Origin: Alitta virens
Lineage: Eukaryota > Annelida > Polychaeta > Phyllodocida > Nereididae
Assembly: GCA_932294295.1 (NCBI GenBank)
Contig: OW028585.1
Coordinates: forward strand, 30,054,720 to 30,118,719
Direction: 5' to 3'
Length of the DNA: 64,000 bases
Of this stretch, positions 13,101 through 26,700 are shown piece after piece. The notes beneath the pieces are model-generated. The model was not told the origin of the DNA and did no database searches. It saw only the letters and a program-made list of their open reading frames with translations. Each line of letters opens with the position of its first letter. Within the stretch, counting starts at the first letter, position 1. A program made the position numbers and the translations under genes.

Positions 13101-16100
13101 GACTTTTATATGTCTTAAATTTGACAAAACTACATAACTTTTATGTTTCTTAAATGTTACAAATTGCAATTGTTAACCCGTTTGTCATTGTATTCTATTG
13201 TATTTGGACTTTTTCTTAGCTCAATTTCAAAACTTTTTGGATTTTAAGTCCCAATGGCTGGTTGTACTTCCGAGTATGAATAAACATAATAATAATAAAA
13301 TGATAATAATAATTCTGATTGAGGTCAATGTTCATGGAAAAACAGATTTGTTGACTTGTAATATTTGGCTTTATCATCAATGTTATATTTCTATTTTACT
13401 CTAGGATTGTTTAGCGAAGGTGCAGAAAATATTAACGGAAGATAAGAAGCCTGTGCGGTTTGGACGTTTTGATGCAAAAGAGGTAAATACAAAGTTTTTT
13501 AAGGAAATTTGAAGTTATCTAAACAACATTTTTACTTTCATAAGACCTTGCAGGTGATAGTAAATACTTTTCACATTCAATATCCCATAATTAGTGATGA
13601 TAAGATGAGGTTTGTGATGTTTTCCTGTGATCATATTTTTTTAGCTCAATTTGTGGCCAAAAAAAAGGGGGGGGGGGGGAAATGTAGATTTTTATGTATC
13701 AGAAATCAAATTAAAATGTATATATGCATCTCTTTATTTATTTATTTATTCCTAATATGGGCATTCATTTAAAGCTGCACTGTCTGTCAAATTTGCAAAA
13801 TTTTTCTAAGACTCTATCCAATAGTTAAAAATAACCTTTATTAATCCAGGCGCACTAAGTTTGTGTAAACTAAAAATAAATCATACATTGAGAGAAAATT
13901 CTTACCAAAACATTGGAAACCTAATGGAAATGACATCATCATCCATTGTTCAGTATTGAGACGTCAGGCCAAGGTTTGGTTACATGTTGAATTTTTGATG
14001 GAATGAAAAACGAATATTTATATTATATATATATATAATTAAAACTAAATTGGCATGTAACGCTGAAAAATATCATGAGACAAGAGGGTGGTAGTGTCTT
14101 GTATAACAACTTGAATGTGCTAAATCTGGAGACACAGTAACTTTAATGGAGACTGAAATTGCAAGGCAATCCGGTGAATCGTAACGTATTTGCAGATGAT
14201 TTTAATCAGATATTTTTTTCATGATTTTACTCTTCTTTTTATTTTTTTTTACATAGATGGAGGAGTTGAATAAGCATCTGTTTCTCACATCTAAACCTAT
14301 GATCTACCTTTGTAACTTGTCGGAAAAGGATTACATCAGGAAAAAGAACAAGTGGTAGGTTGAATCTGACTCCATTCCGGAACTTTTACTGGCTTTTGTT
14401 TTTCCCTTTTCACCACAAGATTCACATTTAATTGATTGCCGTTAATTGGGATTTGTCAGCAGTTGTAACTATGACATGTACAGGGGTAATAATGATAGTC
14501 ACTGAAAGGGACTATCGTGATTCAGTTTTAATAATTTCCTTTTGTTGTTTTGTATGATGATGTAAAAAAAGATTGATAATTACAATCTTTTAATAATAAT
14601 AATTGACTTTATTGAAAAAAATTTTTAAGATGAACAATATGGCACACTTTGTATATATTCCATAATACTAAAACAAACTATAGTTTAAATCAATGACATA
14701 AAAGGAGTTTAAAATTAAATGGTAAGTTTAATAAAAATGTTTTATTGAGTCACGGGTAATTGTAAAGGGCAGAAATTTAATAATAGAGTGTTTGCACGTT
14801 TCAGTTCATATTTTAGGCAATATGAATATCTTTCGATCTCAGGTTTTTAGAACGGACTTCTTCATGGAATTGTTCCGTATAATGTCATGCTCCTCAAAAT
14901 TATTTTTGCTTGCACTTTGAATAGTATTTACTTGCACTGAATATCAAATTTGCTATGTATTTAGGTTGCTAAAGATCAAGGAATTTGTGGATGCCAATGA
15001 CCCCGGAGCGGCGATCATCCCGTTCAGTGGCGCTTTTGAAAGTAAGGTGGCCGAAATGGAAGATGCTGAAAAAGAGGCTTTCGTTAAAGAAGCTGGAGCT
15101 ACGAGGTAAGTTGTAATTCCTGAGCATGATTCAACGTCATGTAAAATTGGGAAATGTGGCTTGCATTTGGCCTGTTATTATCTTTTGACTTGTAATACAG
15201 CAAGTTTTGGTGGTCTGATGGTCAAGACATTCCAAAGTTGTATCTCCCAACCTTGCTTTTTTTAACATGTAAATCTCAATGGATCTAATAAGCATAAGAT
15301 GTGCCGTAATTATGTGCGTTGCTACAACTCCCTGTGAGTGAATTTAATTTAATTTGATTAATCCAAATTGGCTGTGAACTTCTTGAATGTGACTATGGTG
15401 TTATCCGCTGTAATTTGCACGATTTTTGAAGCATCATCTCGCGGAATCGTTGATTAATGTATACTTTTCATAAAATTCGACAGTGCTCTAGACAAAATAG
15501 TTGTAACTGGATACAAGGCTCTTGGCTTGGTGTACTTCTTCACTGCTGGACCGGACGAAGTCAAAGCATGGACAATTCAGGTGAGAAATAGTTTGCGATT
15601 TATCCAAAAAGTTTGATATTAAGATAGATTATTTCTTTATTTTTAAACTCGCTCAACTGAAGCTAATGAAAGCTGGTGACATTGATATTGTTCTTATGTT
15701 GTATTATAAATTGTTTAGTCATTTTAAAACTTTATATTACTTATGGTTTATCACCAGAAAAATCAAAGCTCACTGTGTGCGCAAAAAGCCTGCAAATGTT
15801 TTTACATTAACACTTTCATACCATGTTTGGATAGTTTTCTGGTTGACTAAATAGCTTTTGTTCTGTATTTCCACAATCATACAATACAAAATTGTAGTGC
15901 ATGACAGTAAATGTTTTCCGCAAATTTTATCTTATTCAGATTGCTACAAAAGCGCCCCAGGCTGCTGGACGTATTCACACTGACTTTGAAAAGGGTTTCA
16001 TCATGGCTGAAGTTATGAGATATGACGATTTCAAGGAACATGGTTCTGAGAACGCCACAAAGGTACTTGATGTTGGTCAAAAATGATAATTGTTTATCTG

Positions 16101-16558
16101 CTATGTCATGAACGTATCCTATTGAATTGAATTAATATTTCTAAATATTTCCGAGTATCAAAAAATGATATGACAAGCTGTGCAAGTAAAAGATTCTCGC
16201 GTAAAAAGAATTGCTTTGACATTTCAACTGATAGCCTTACCATCTTGTCATTATGCCTTCCTCCAAATTATAATTGCACAATGAAAGTTTTTATTTATTT
16301 ATGTTAAACATTTTTTCACAAATTTTCACTTATGTAAGGATATTTAATTAAATGAATTAATGATAGAAATTTTCAACTAATGTGGCATAGATTATAGTAT
16401 GAAATAATAAAAAAAAAATAATCTGAATATATATATTTTTCCCAATTTAGGCTGCAGGAAAGTACAAGCAGAAGGGACGCGACTACGTGGTAGAAGATGG
16501 CGACATTATTTTCTTCAAATTTAACGCCGGAGCAGGATTACAAGCCAAGAAAAAATAA
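10174..16558 (+). CDS. OLA1: Obg-like ATPase 1, complete
   Basis: YchF/OLA1-family P-loop NTPase that prefers ATP over GTP, binds ribosomes and acts in translation and stress responses. Eleven coding exons: 10174-10274, 10462-10544, 10674-10734, 11146-11273, 11820-11995, 13405-13482, 14257-14354, 14965-15105, 15484-15580, 15940-16062 and 16451-16558. All have GT-AG borders and consistent phase, giving 397 residues (human 396). Seen: G1 loop GLPNVGKST (29-37, split across exons 1 and 2), switch region [11 protein letters not shown]3 DIAG (about 92-95) followed by [12 protein letters not shown], the coiled-coil arm, and NLSE (229-232) in the place of the GTP-specific NKxD; that replacement is the family signature for ATP use. 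The C-terminal TGS domain includes [32 protein letters not shown] and [12 protein letters not shown]. The ATG is preceded by GTCATC and an acceptor-like CTACCAG. Confidence 0.97.
12021..12236 (+). mobile_element. MITE-like family A, copy 1 (OLA1 intron)
   Basis: 216-bp element with inverted ends: GTGCAGTATAGCGGACCCA and ATTTATGACCATATT on the left, AATATGGTCAAAAATCTGGG...CCATACTGCAC on the right. No coding capacity. Two further copies at 23945-24159 (opposite orientation) and 38321-38635. Confidence 0.75.
12450..12620 (-). mobile_element. SINE-like family 2 copy (OLA1 intron)
   Basis: Minus-oriented copy with GCAGATGTAATGATGAGATG, then TACCCCATAGGTGGGGTCTT and CTCAGCATAAACACTGAGTA, and the end ACAAGGCACCACCAATTTAA. 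The last segment recurs exactly in the copy ending near 55706. Confidence 0.65.
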
Positions 16559-17225
16559 TGTCAATGTAACGTAGACAATGACTTTTTGTAATTGCATTGC
16601 ATGAATGACTAGTAACCATATTTTGGTCCGCATCGTCTTTATTTTATTTTAAGAATTTTACTCTTTATTTTTTCTGATTGAAAGTTTTTGTAATTTATTA
16701 TAATTTCCTCATAATTTGGATTTTGGCCTATAGTCCTATTTTCTTCCCTCATTTATAAAGCGAAAGTATGTTTTATGTTTTCATCAGCGGGTCCATATCA
16801 ATGACTTTCATTAGGGCTGTTCCATTTTTAAAAAAGAGGAGGGGCATGGACCTGAAGATAATATCGGGAGGAAATATTTTCCGCCCCCCCCCCCCCCTTT
16901 TTTAAAATGGAACAGCCCCAAGTTGTTAACAGAAATGGATTGAGAGTATCATAGCAAATCCTAAATTCAGTTTTATAAACTGTAAAATCCTTGGATACTG
17001 TTTATTAACTCCATTCTGTCTTGAATGCTTTTTCGAAATATGTATTTAGCATAACTGTTCATTATTGTATCATCAAATGTGCAAATTATGCAAAAACGCC
17101 TCCCTTCGGATTGTTTCGCTTAGAATAGCTTTTTTATTCTGAGCATTAAGTTGTTTGTCTTCTGAGCAAACCATGGAACTGCTGCATTGTGCAGAAGCTT
17201 AATAAATCTGTACATACACGGAGTC
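16559..17225 (+). other. 3' UTR of OLA1
   Basis: Non-coding sequence between the OLA1 stop and an AATAAA at 17201-17206. It contains a small inverted-repeat element (16812-16920). The next gene is on the opposite strand and ends at 17710, so OLA1 is also in a tail-to-tail arrangement. Confidence 0.5.
16812..16920. mobile_element. Short inverted-repeat (MITE-like) element in the OLA1 3' UTR
   Basis: Ends are near-perfect inverted repeats: AGGGCTGTTCCATTTTTAAA on the left and TTTAAAATGGAACAGCCCC on the right, around an interior containing GGAGGGGC and a run of about 15 C. Transcribed as part of the 3' UTR it could form a long hairpin. A related right end (TTTAAATGGAATAGCCCTT) follows a 21-C run at 39604-39688. 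Confidence 0.6.
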
Positions 17226-17709
17226 CTGTGAATTTTCTATTTTTATTAGAAATATATGAAATAAAATTTTTGCTAGTTTTCACCACAGACATGATTGACT
17301 TAAAACGTCAGCTCCAAATATTTTTCAACAAAATATACTTAGAAAATCACTATAGGACACTTCAGACAACGTGAGAAGTTTATAAAAGTATATAAATGGG
17401 TGTTAAATGTAGCAAAAAAGTATGGCGTGTTGACTAGATGAAGGCAGCGTGAATGGTTGGTTGTGATTGGCTGAGAGGAAAAGTTAAGCTGCAGAGGATT
17501 GTGGTTAATAAAAAGTTTTCCTGCCAGCAAAAATACTGCTGTGTTTACATCAGTAGATTATTCTTAAGTGATTCATATTTCGGAGCACACACAAAAACAA
17601 TAGCCTGAAAGACCATTTATGATCCAATGACAAATATGGAGATACATTAAGTTTGTACAATGCAAATAACTTGTGATTTGACAGAGAGTGATAACTCACA
17701 ATTGACACA

Positions 17710-20700
17710 CTACAGGTTTATGAAAATTGCAAAGAGGATTTGATAAAACATTTCCACACGCAAGCCTTCAATAAATAAATTTCCTTGTGTTAAGAAATAT
17801 GTCTCAGCAGATAAATGGGGTTTGCCAGGCATTCCACAGCAGTCTAACTGTGATCCATATTTCCGCGGTTTGCCAGGCATTCCACAGCAGTCTGACGGAA
17901 CCATATTTCCGAGATCCAATCGAACGAATTCACCTGCAAAAGTTTAAACGATAAAAAATTAAGAGGACAAGATTCTGTCTGAAACAATGCTTCCCTTGAT
18001 AATTCATCAAAGGCTAACAATAAAGGCAGGACTTTCTAAACGTTAGAATCCCAAACTATATCATTTTCGGTTGATAATATATACACACAACTTATATAAA
18101 AATAAAATAAAATTCCATAGGATACACATCATGTTCATGTTTCTTATAAGTTCATGAAATATTAGTCCAATGATACGATGCATATAATATTTTATTAAAC
18201 ACTGAATGTCATTTTAGACATAGGTAATCAACAATACAGGAACCAATTAAAAGTTACTTTGTAGAAATAGTTCCAGCCACCAAATTAGTATATTTGTTTA
18301 AAGTACAGTCAAAAAAAAAGAAGAAAAAAAGAGTCAACAAAATAGCTTTTCAAACACACGCTATACATATGCCTCCGTCAAAATATGCTTCAGAAGAAGA
18401 CACTGCCCCTCACATGTCATATAAAATTTAAGGACACATAGAATCAGCTAAAACATAAAAATTATGTTTGGTAGATGATTCCTTGTATATTCAACATCAG
18501 CATTTAAAAATAAATTTGCCGATCGACACCACTTGATAGTGAGTCAAAAGCTCCCTGGTGAGTTACAACCAAAGGATATGTCCCCCAATTCACAACCATG
18601 GTGCCATTGACTTAGAATCATGGAGCCAAAAAAGACATCAAGACGACTGAAAAAGTTCAGATACAGGCGATTATTCAAGTAAATGGATAGAAGAGGTTCC
18701 CCAGTCCATTTACTCGCTTAAAAAGACTTCAACATTTGCAACTACCAAGCCTAAGATTCCAAAGAACTCGAGGAGACATAATTAAAAGTTACAAGTTGCT
18801 TAATGGACTGACGAAGACGTGCAATTAACTCTCTTTTCAGGATGTCAAGAGGAAACGTTTTTAAGTTGTATAAAGAACAAACAAACAGTCTGGAACTTCT
18901 TAACTAGAGTCTATCGACGCTGAATCCAGAATGTGTTTTTACTGTTGTATAAATTGCAAATTACTGATACTGTCTCTCCACTGCAAATTGGTAAATATGA
19001 GATACCAAAGGAAATGCAAGAATTGAAAATACAAAAAGTAGAAAGTGCAATGAAATTAATGATTTGCTTTTACTAACTTTTTTGAACTAATTTGTTTCCT
19101 AACAAGTTGTTTATTTGGTTTTATATTATTATGACAGCAACTTTATTGTTATTATTGGACCTAATCTAGTTGAAGATATACCCAAGTCAAATTAATATAA
19201 AAAAATATCTCGGCGTCAGTACTGTTAACTCCATGTTCTTTTCCTCAGTATACAATCTAGGGATGAGATCATCAATAAGTTAAATAATAAGAAAGCATCA
19301 GGGCCAGATAACATACACATAAAAAACTATCAAAACTCCAGTAGGCATAGTGTCTCCGCTAATAAGTCAAACAGTAAATCAATTTTTCACTCAGGGTACT
19401 TATCCAGAACAGCTCAAAGTGCTGAAGAAAATACCCATACATAAAAAGAGTGAACTTATTAATCCCACATATTACAGGCCTATAAGTAATTTAAGATAAA
19501 ACTGAATTTGATAAATTAACCAAATGGATCTTCTTGCCTCAATTTTTGGTAATTTTTTCCTGTTCCCCTGAATTTATCTTTTGCCATTGTATTGATAATA
19601 CACTAAATATAAACACGGGAAATACTCAGCATATCATGGCTTGTAGAAAACAATATTTCCCGAGTAAGTATAATAGGGAATGCCATATATAGCTAATTAC
19701 TATATTTGTACCAGCAAAATATACAAAATTACACCGGCCTCTGAGTATCATGGGCTGTGCAAGTGACCCAAAAAGCACAAGTGATATAAGATCATATCAA
19801 TTTCAATAGCTAGCTGTCAAAAAAAAGAAGGAAAAGTACTCACAGAATTTCTGTCATTCCCCCTCATTTCTTATAAAAATGGGTGAGCTGAAAAGAAAGT
19901 ATCCATTTTATAATAACATATATTTATTTATTTAAATATATTTTAATTGGGTAACATGTGTCTGTTTTACAACAGGGCCCTGTAGATTAAAAATACAATA
20001 TATACCCATATAACACACAAGGATAAAATCATCAATAAAACATTCAGAATATAAGAACTTTTCTATTTACAATGGAAAAAGAATACATTTTGACCTTTCT
20101 TTTAAAATCATCAATTACTGTGCACTCTTCCATGTAATTGGGCAAATTATTCCATAGTTTTGGTCCCTGATAACTAAATGAAGCTTTAGTATTATTAATA
20201 TTAACATATGGAATCATAACATCATTCTCATTAACATGTTTGGTCAACCTTCCTGAAACTTCTATAGACATAATTATCTCACTCCAAGTAGTTCTGTTAT
20301 ACTGCTGTATACTATCATCAGTCATCTGATAGAAAAGCCACCACAGCGCAAAGGTCTCTATTTCTAGTTGATATTTATTAATTGGCACTGGATACGCGCA
20401 CTGGTCATGACGGCAGGGGGCAGGCGTCCTGAGGGGGTGGGCGTGACCACGTGACTGCCCTGCCATTGCTTCCACGTTCCATGCTTGCCGGTAGGCCTAT
20501 AAAAGTGTTCTTTTCACCAACTTCCTCGCCATAAATCTAATTATGAAGAACAGTTTGAGCTAACAACCTCACTGCCTGAGACAAACCATCATAGAGTCCC
20601 ACACACCCTAATTTTTCACTTTTTCTAGCTCAGCCCCAAGTGCCCAAGTCCTTCAGACCACATCCCTTTTGTCAAGATGGTACATAGTAATAGTATATAG

Positions 20701-23700
20701 ACACTCTTCATTACATCTGCCCAACCGATCATAATGATTCGCACTAGCTCGCTGAGCTTTAGCGAATTAATAAGATATTATCTGAGCATTTTGCATACAT
20801 TCATAAGCGAAAGTAAATCCAATTGTGGATTTTCACAGAAGGTTCTCTATATTTCTACCAGGTGGCTATGACAGAATACTGCAATTCAATTGGCTGAAAA
20901 GTTACCGCCCTTGGCGGTGATTGGCTGAAGCAAAGTGCATCCAAGCAGCAGTATTTTTAGTGCATTTTAATGTATATTTGACAACTTATCATTCAGTTGA
21001 TTTATTTTTATTTTTCTGATAAAGTTATATTTATTGAATAAGTCAGTGATTATCTTCTATGTCTGAAAAGCTAAATGAGTAATAAGAGGAGAAGAAAGAC
21101 TTGTGTCTTGCTGAATTCAGGGCTGCTCAGTGAAAAGACTCTATTGGATTTTCACCGAGACTATTGACAGAGCACTTCACTATCTACGTAATGGTGTATT
21201 GCAAAAACATATTGCAAAATTCTATTGCAGTACATACATCATTTTGGGCCCAGGTTAATAGGCCCATATTCAACATTTTACATTTAAGTTACATTCATTG
21301 CTTTATTTAACGAGGGTAGATAAGAAGACGCTTACCTGCCATTTGTAATGCCATCTTGTTAATTTCTTTTCTGTCACCGGCATCAAGAATAGAAAGTGGA
21401 CGAGTCATATGCACCAGTGTTTTGCTATTTAGCTGTTCAGGGATGTCTTTGAAAGCTAAACTTCCTTGGGCAGTAAATGTGATGAAAATGACCTGTAAAT
21501 AGATATTTTAGAATTTCACATAACTCAGTCATGGCCCATTACAAAAAAGGTAAAACATTATATGAAAAGTTACACTCTGATGGAATGAAGATATATGTAA
21601 TGAAGAGTGTCTATATACTATTACTATGTACTCTATCAAAGCAAACTATTTTCACTTTCTAGAAAAAACACAAACAAAAAAACTTGAGGTTCTAAATCAC
21701 CAGTTTGTCAAGTTTGACCATAATTTACTTGACCGTCCTGTATTCCTAGGCTAGTTCGCTCACTTAAGAGCCATTCCATGCTTGCAAATCCATTGATACG
21801 TCTCGGCATCAATGTACTTAGTAAAACAACATAACTGATAAGTTTTTAGATCTCTAGTCCTAATTGTTGCCATGGTAACTTTATTGACCACATATATATA
21901 AATGATCAACTAATACATGCTGGTATATTGAAATGAAGTTGTGTTAAATAGTAAAATACTGCAGTAACATCACTTAACTGTTTGTAGTTTTTTTGTTTTA
22001 TATATTTTTGTTACTTTATTAATAATAAATTCTAAATGTTAAATATAAAATGGGAGATACATCCACCCTTGGGTAATGGTATTTTGTAAATACTTGGATG
22101 TATCCCCTTCCAACACATTATATGTTATTTTTATACATGCTTTTTGTCACATATACTTGTAAATTAATGTACTTGAGTGTTGGTGAATAATATAATGTCT
22201 AAATGTCTGCACTGTGTCCATCTGTAAAATCCACATTAAACTGTCTAAAATCATGGCACAGCTGCACTGGCCTCTCGATGTCAAAATGCCAAAAACAGCC
22301 ATGGACCACACTGTTCAACTGTGAAGTAATTTGAAGTGCTTACTAGTGATGGCACGATTTCCTGATTTTAATCGATTATCGTCGACAAAACAAAATAACA
22401 GCCGATAATCAATGCTAGTGTTGAAAAATTGAAGTCATTCAAGTTTGAACGTTGAGGAGTTAATGTTCTTTTTTGCATTTGTCCTCAGTCCATGGAAAAA
22501 TGAATCGATTTAAAAATCGATTATCACATCGAACAGCTTACCGATTAATCGATGTCAGTTTTGAGACAAATTTGCCATCACTACTTGAAACTGTTTACAG
22601 GTACAGACATCTAGTTAAGAATAGATTTGGATAGCCAATAAGTGTATGCTGAATTATAACCTGTCTCAAGACAAAATGTGCCTGATCATAAAATTATATT
22701 TCAATCAGCAATGAGAATTCGTCCACAAGAAAGACCAAACACAATTCTGAACTTACCCGAAAGCCAACAACTCCAATTGCAAGTCTCTGCTGACATATTT
22801 CTTTATTTTCTGACAATTGATGGAATTCCAAGGCAAGCACTGATCCAAACAGTTGGCAGAAAAATGTCCTCACCAAACTCGATAGAGATTCTGGTAACCT
22901 TTCCCCAATGATCTCCATTTCTGTGCCGTCTTTGTCGGATTCCACTTCACTATCATTAGATCTTGTTTCAGATGAATCTTCCTGGCCTTCAAACAGTACT
23001 CTCCTTCCTGCTGGTTTAATGCTGTCTTCCTCAGTATCTTCTGCGGATAAGCGTTTCTTTTTGGCTGGACAGGGTCCTTCAGCTGTGCCACGTAAAATGC
23101 CTTGGCTTGGGGCTTCCGTGAAGGCATGCTTGAATGCCGGATCTACAGCCATCCTCTTCACCTAGAAAGACGAGATTGTTATTGCATGTACTTATTTTAC
23201 ATCGTTTGTTGTGTTTGTAGGTGTACGAGGACATCTTTTTAACAGCCTTTAAAAATCACTAGGGGTCTGTACCGGTTCACAATATATCGATTAAACTGGT
23301 TATTTCAATCGATACCATTTGGGTCAACCGATAATCGTTCGACTTCTTAAATCCTTCCATTTCCATGCAAAAAACCGAAATTGAAGCTGTTTCATGGGTG
23401 ATATTATGGTACAGCCACTATACCCTGTTGAACGTAATTTGCGCCGCCTGGTGAATTTTGCATTCACTATCATTTATTCCTTAATTTTGTCTTTCTTTTC
23501 AAGTTTTCGTATCAATCGATATATCGTGTATTGATTGTCCAATCAATAGATACGTACCGAATCGTGTGAAATAAACGATATGGAAATTGAGAAGCAATTC
23601 TGACTCACGATCTTGCACTGATAGTGATACAGCCTAATTTATGATATTTTATCCATAGAGTGGCCTTGTGGCAGCGGCATTAATTGCCATAACAGGGTCT

Positions 23701-26700
23701 CCTGACTATATTTTTATGTACAATTGATGTACCAAATTAATGTCAAATAAATTTATTGTCTGTCTGTCCATTACATTGAAGTAACTACATTTCCTGACCT
23801 CTTACCTGTACGACTCCAAAATTGAACAACGATTGATATCCCACGGAAAGAAGCAGATCTGGTAAACATGATATCCGCTCTCCATCCTTATAAGGGATTC
23901 CCAACTTGATGAAGTCTCCAGGCCTACAATGTAAAAGGGAAAAAGTGCAGTAATAGCGGACCCAGATTTATGACCATATTTAACGAGCCTCATTACCAGG
24001 CCTATGATGTAAAAATGCTTGAAATCTATGTATGACGTCACAAACTAATGTAGTTATGACGGCGGTTTCATCTTCACGGTAAAGACAGCGTTTATTTTTG
24101 CTTTGTCTTTAACTTCAAAATTTAAATATGGGCATAAATTTGGGTCCGCTATACTGCACCAAACCCTGTCCAAGTAATAATAGTGGATTTTCACGGAAGG
24201 TTAGCTATATTGTCACCAGGTTTAAATCTAGGCCGGTAGGGCACCATGAGGACCAATGTCTCACAGACGCATTTTAAAGGCAGTATCCCAAAAGGTGATA
24301 TTGCTCATTTGATGGCTTTGGTGAAGAATTTCATGCACTAGATGTGTTTTTTTGGAGTCTGACTGTCCAGTTTTGCATCAAGCCTACCAGAATAATTTTG
24401 ATCAAGTACAATAGCCTGTTGTGCAGATATTTGATTTATCAAGGAAGTAGTGATGGCAAATTGGTCTCAAAACTGACATCGATTAATCGGTAAGCTGTTC
24501 GATGCAATAAACGATCTTTGAACCGATATATTTTTCCATGGACTGAGAACAAATGCAAAGAAGAACATTAACTCTGTGATGTTTCAACACTAGCTTTGAT
24601 TATCGGCTGTTAGTTTGTTTTGCCGACGATAATCGATTAAAATCGGTGAATCGTGCCATCACTACAAAACACTGACATAGTGTATGGTTGAATTGTGCAT
24701 GTAAGATGGGAGTAATAATGGCCATAGAATGTTCAACGAACTGTTTCACACCTCTGTGTGCTTGCTTAGCCATAGAATAGTGCCATTAAACATTAAATAA
24801 TCTCATGTTTATAGTTGCAAAAAGGTTGCCGGGGAAACAGTTGCCACTGGTTTCGCACTAAATTTAAGTAATTTTCATGGCAATTTCCAGACAGCTTAGA
24901 TTTAAGGAACGTGTTGTTATATATGACGTTATTATAATAATACATGTATCGCAACCGATGCTTATCATCTTCCAAAACTAACCCTGACATGGCTTACTAT
25001 TTCTCCCCTTTTGGGCCCACAGAGACCAAATGTCCACATTGATCTAGCAAACGTGGCCTTGTACTCACTAGGGCACGGCGATTGTCGACGATTATAGACA
25101 ATTATCGACGATTATCGACGATTATCGATTAATCGAATCAAAAATCTGGAAAATTCGATTCTCGATTATTTGATTTGTAACCTCGATAACTTTGCGCACT
25201 ATATTATCCCCCCGTTTTGCCACAAAAATCCACCAGGTGGCCACAATTGTCATGTGCTGCCATCTGGATTGAACTGCAAGTACTAATGAATAAAAATTAA
25301 TATATTTTGGTATGAAAAAAAGTCTTATTTCATTGAAGTACCACAGCATTAACACTTTGTGTGGGTTACATAAAAAAATTGTTATTAATCGATAATCGGT
25401 TGCCAGAAGCCCCGATTAATCGATGAAAAAAATTGAACCGATTCCTAGCTCTAGTACTTACATACCAATACTTTCTTCCGTCTCACTGAGGATTCCCCCT
25501 TCGGTGATGCCGCCCACTCTCCCAGAGAATACCCAAGATTGACTGTAAGACCAGAAGGAATGCAAAAACTTTCCTACATGGGGAGTTCATTGAGTACTTA
25601 CCTACAATTGATGGAAAACATTTCAAGATACTTGGTAAAAAGGTACTGGTATGCATTTTCTTTGAGATCAGCTTGATGTTTGGCCACAAAGCCTGCTATG
25701 AGCTCACACCACACTGGTAATCCAGATATCATCGTAAGACCACTGGAAAAAAAAATAAGAAAGAAATAGTACATAGACTGACATGTTTATTAATTTCAAA
25801 CCAACAGTTTGACAGTGAGAATGGACACTTCAGAAGTTCATATTTGAAATTTGTATTATGGATTAAATGGAATGCTTGTGGGTCATTCCATATGAAGTCA
25901 ACCAGAGGCTTTGTTTCTGTTTACAACAATAGAGTCTTTTCACTGAGCAACCCTGAATTCAGCAAGACATAAGTCTTTCCTCTCCTCTTATAAATGACTC
26001 TTTTTGCTTTTTAGACATGGTAGGTCATACCTAACTGATTCCATAAATATAAATCACAGAAATTAACAAAAATATTAGATGTCAAATATACATTAAAATG
26101 CACTAAAAGTACTGCTGCTAGTATGCACTTTGCTTCAGCCAATCACATTCAAGGGCGGGAACTTTTTCAGCCAATAGAATTGCAGTATTCTGTCGTAGCC
26201 ACCTGGTGGAAATACAGAGAACCTTCCGTAAAAATCCACTATTCTATCAGTGCCCCATGGCAACCTCAAAAGTGCAAATACATGGTAACACCCTGTAGAG
26301 TACGTAAGACAGCTCAGGGTTGATTCGGCATAAAAGGCTTTCAGCACTGCCGAAATGACCACATGAAAAAGTGGTCCATTTGGCATTGGATTTTGGTCCA
26401 TTCGCCATCAATATTTGGTCCATTCGGCATAGGCCTATTTCAATAGCAATTGAACGGAGAGAAGCCATTCATAAACAATTACTTACCCTTAGTAATTGAC
26501 TGTTCAAAAGGTGCAAATGACACAGTAAAGTGCAATTAACACCCCTGAAAACATTGTTGAAATTTCCTATAAATTAAACAGTTCAGAGCATCGTAGTCAA
26601 TTTGATGGTTTAAATTTGACTCCAAGCTAAAATTTTGTTTGTTTTCATGCAGGCTATAGGCATTAGGCACTTGTCTTCAGCAATTTGTATAGAATGAAGG

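Larger units (their letters stand above)
17934..21335. other. Large intron filled with retrotransposon debris
   Basis: Intron between the last two exons of the unrecognised minus-strand gene. It holds non-LTR retrotransposon remnants in both orientations (18.7 kb, 19.3 kb, 20.1 kb) and an inverted-repeat element at 20821-21146. No host exon was seen in it. Confidence 0.6.
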
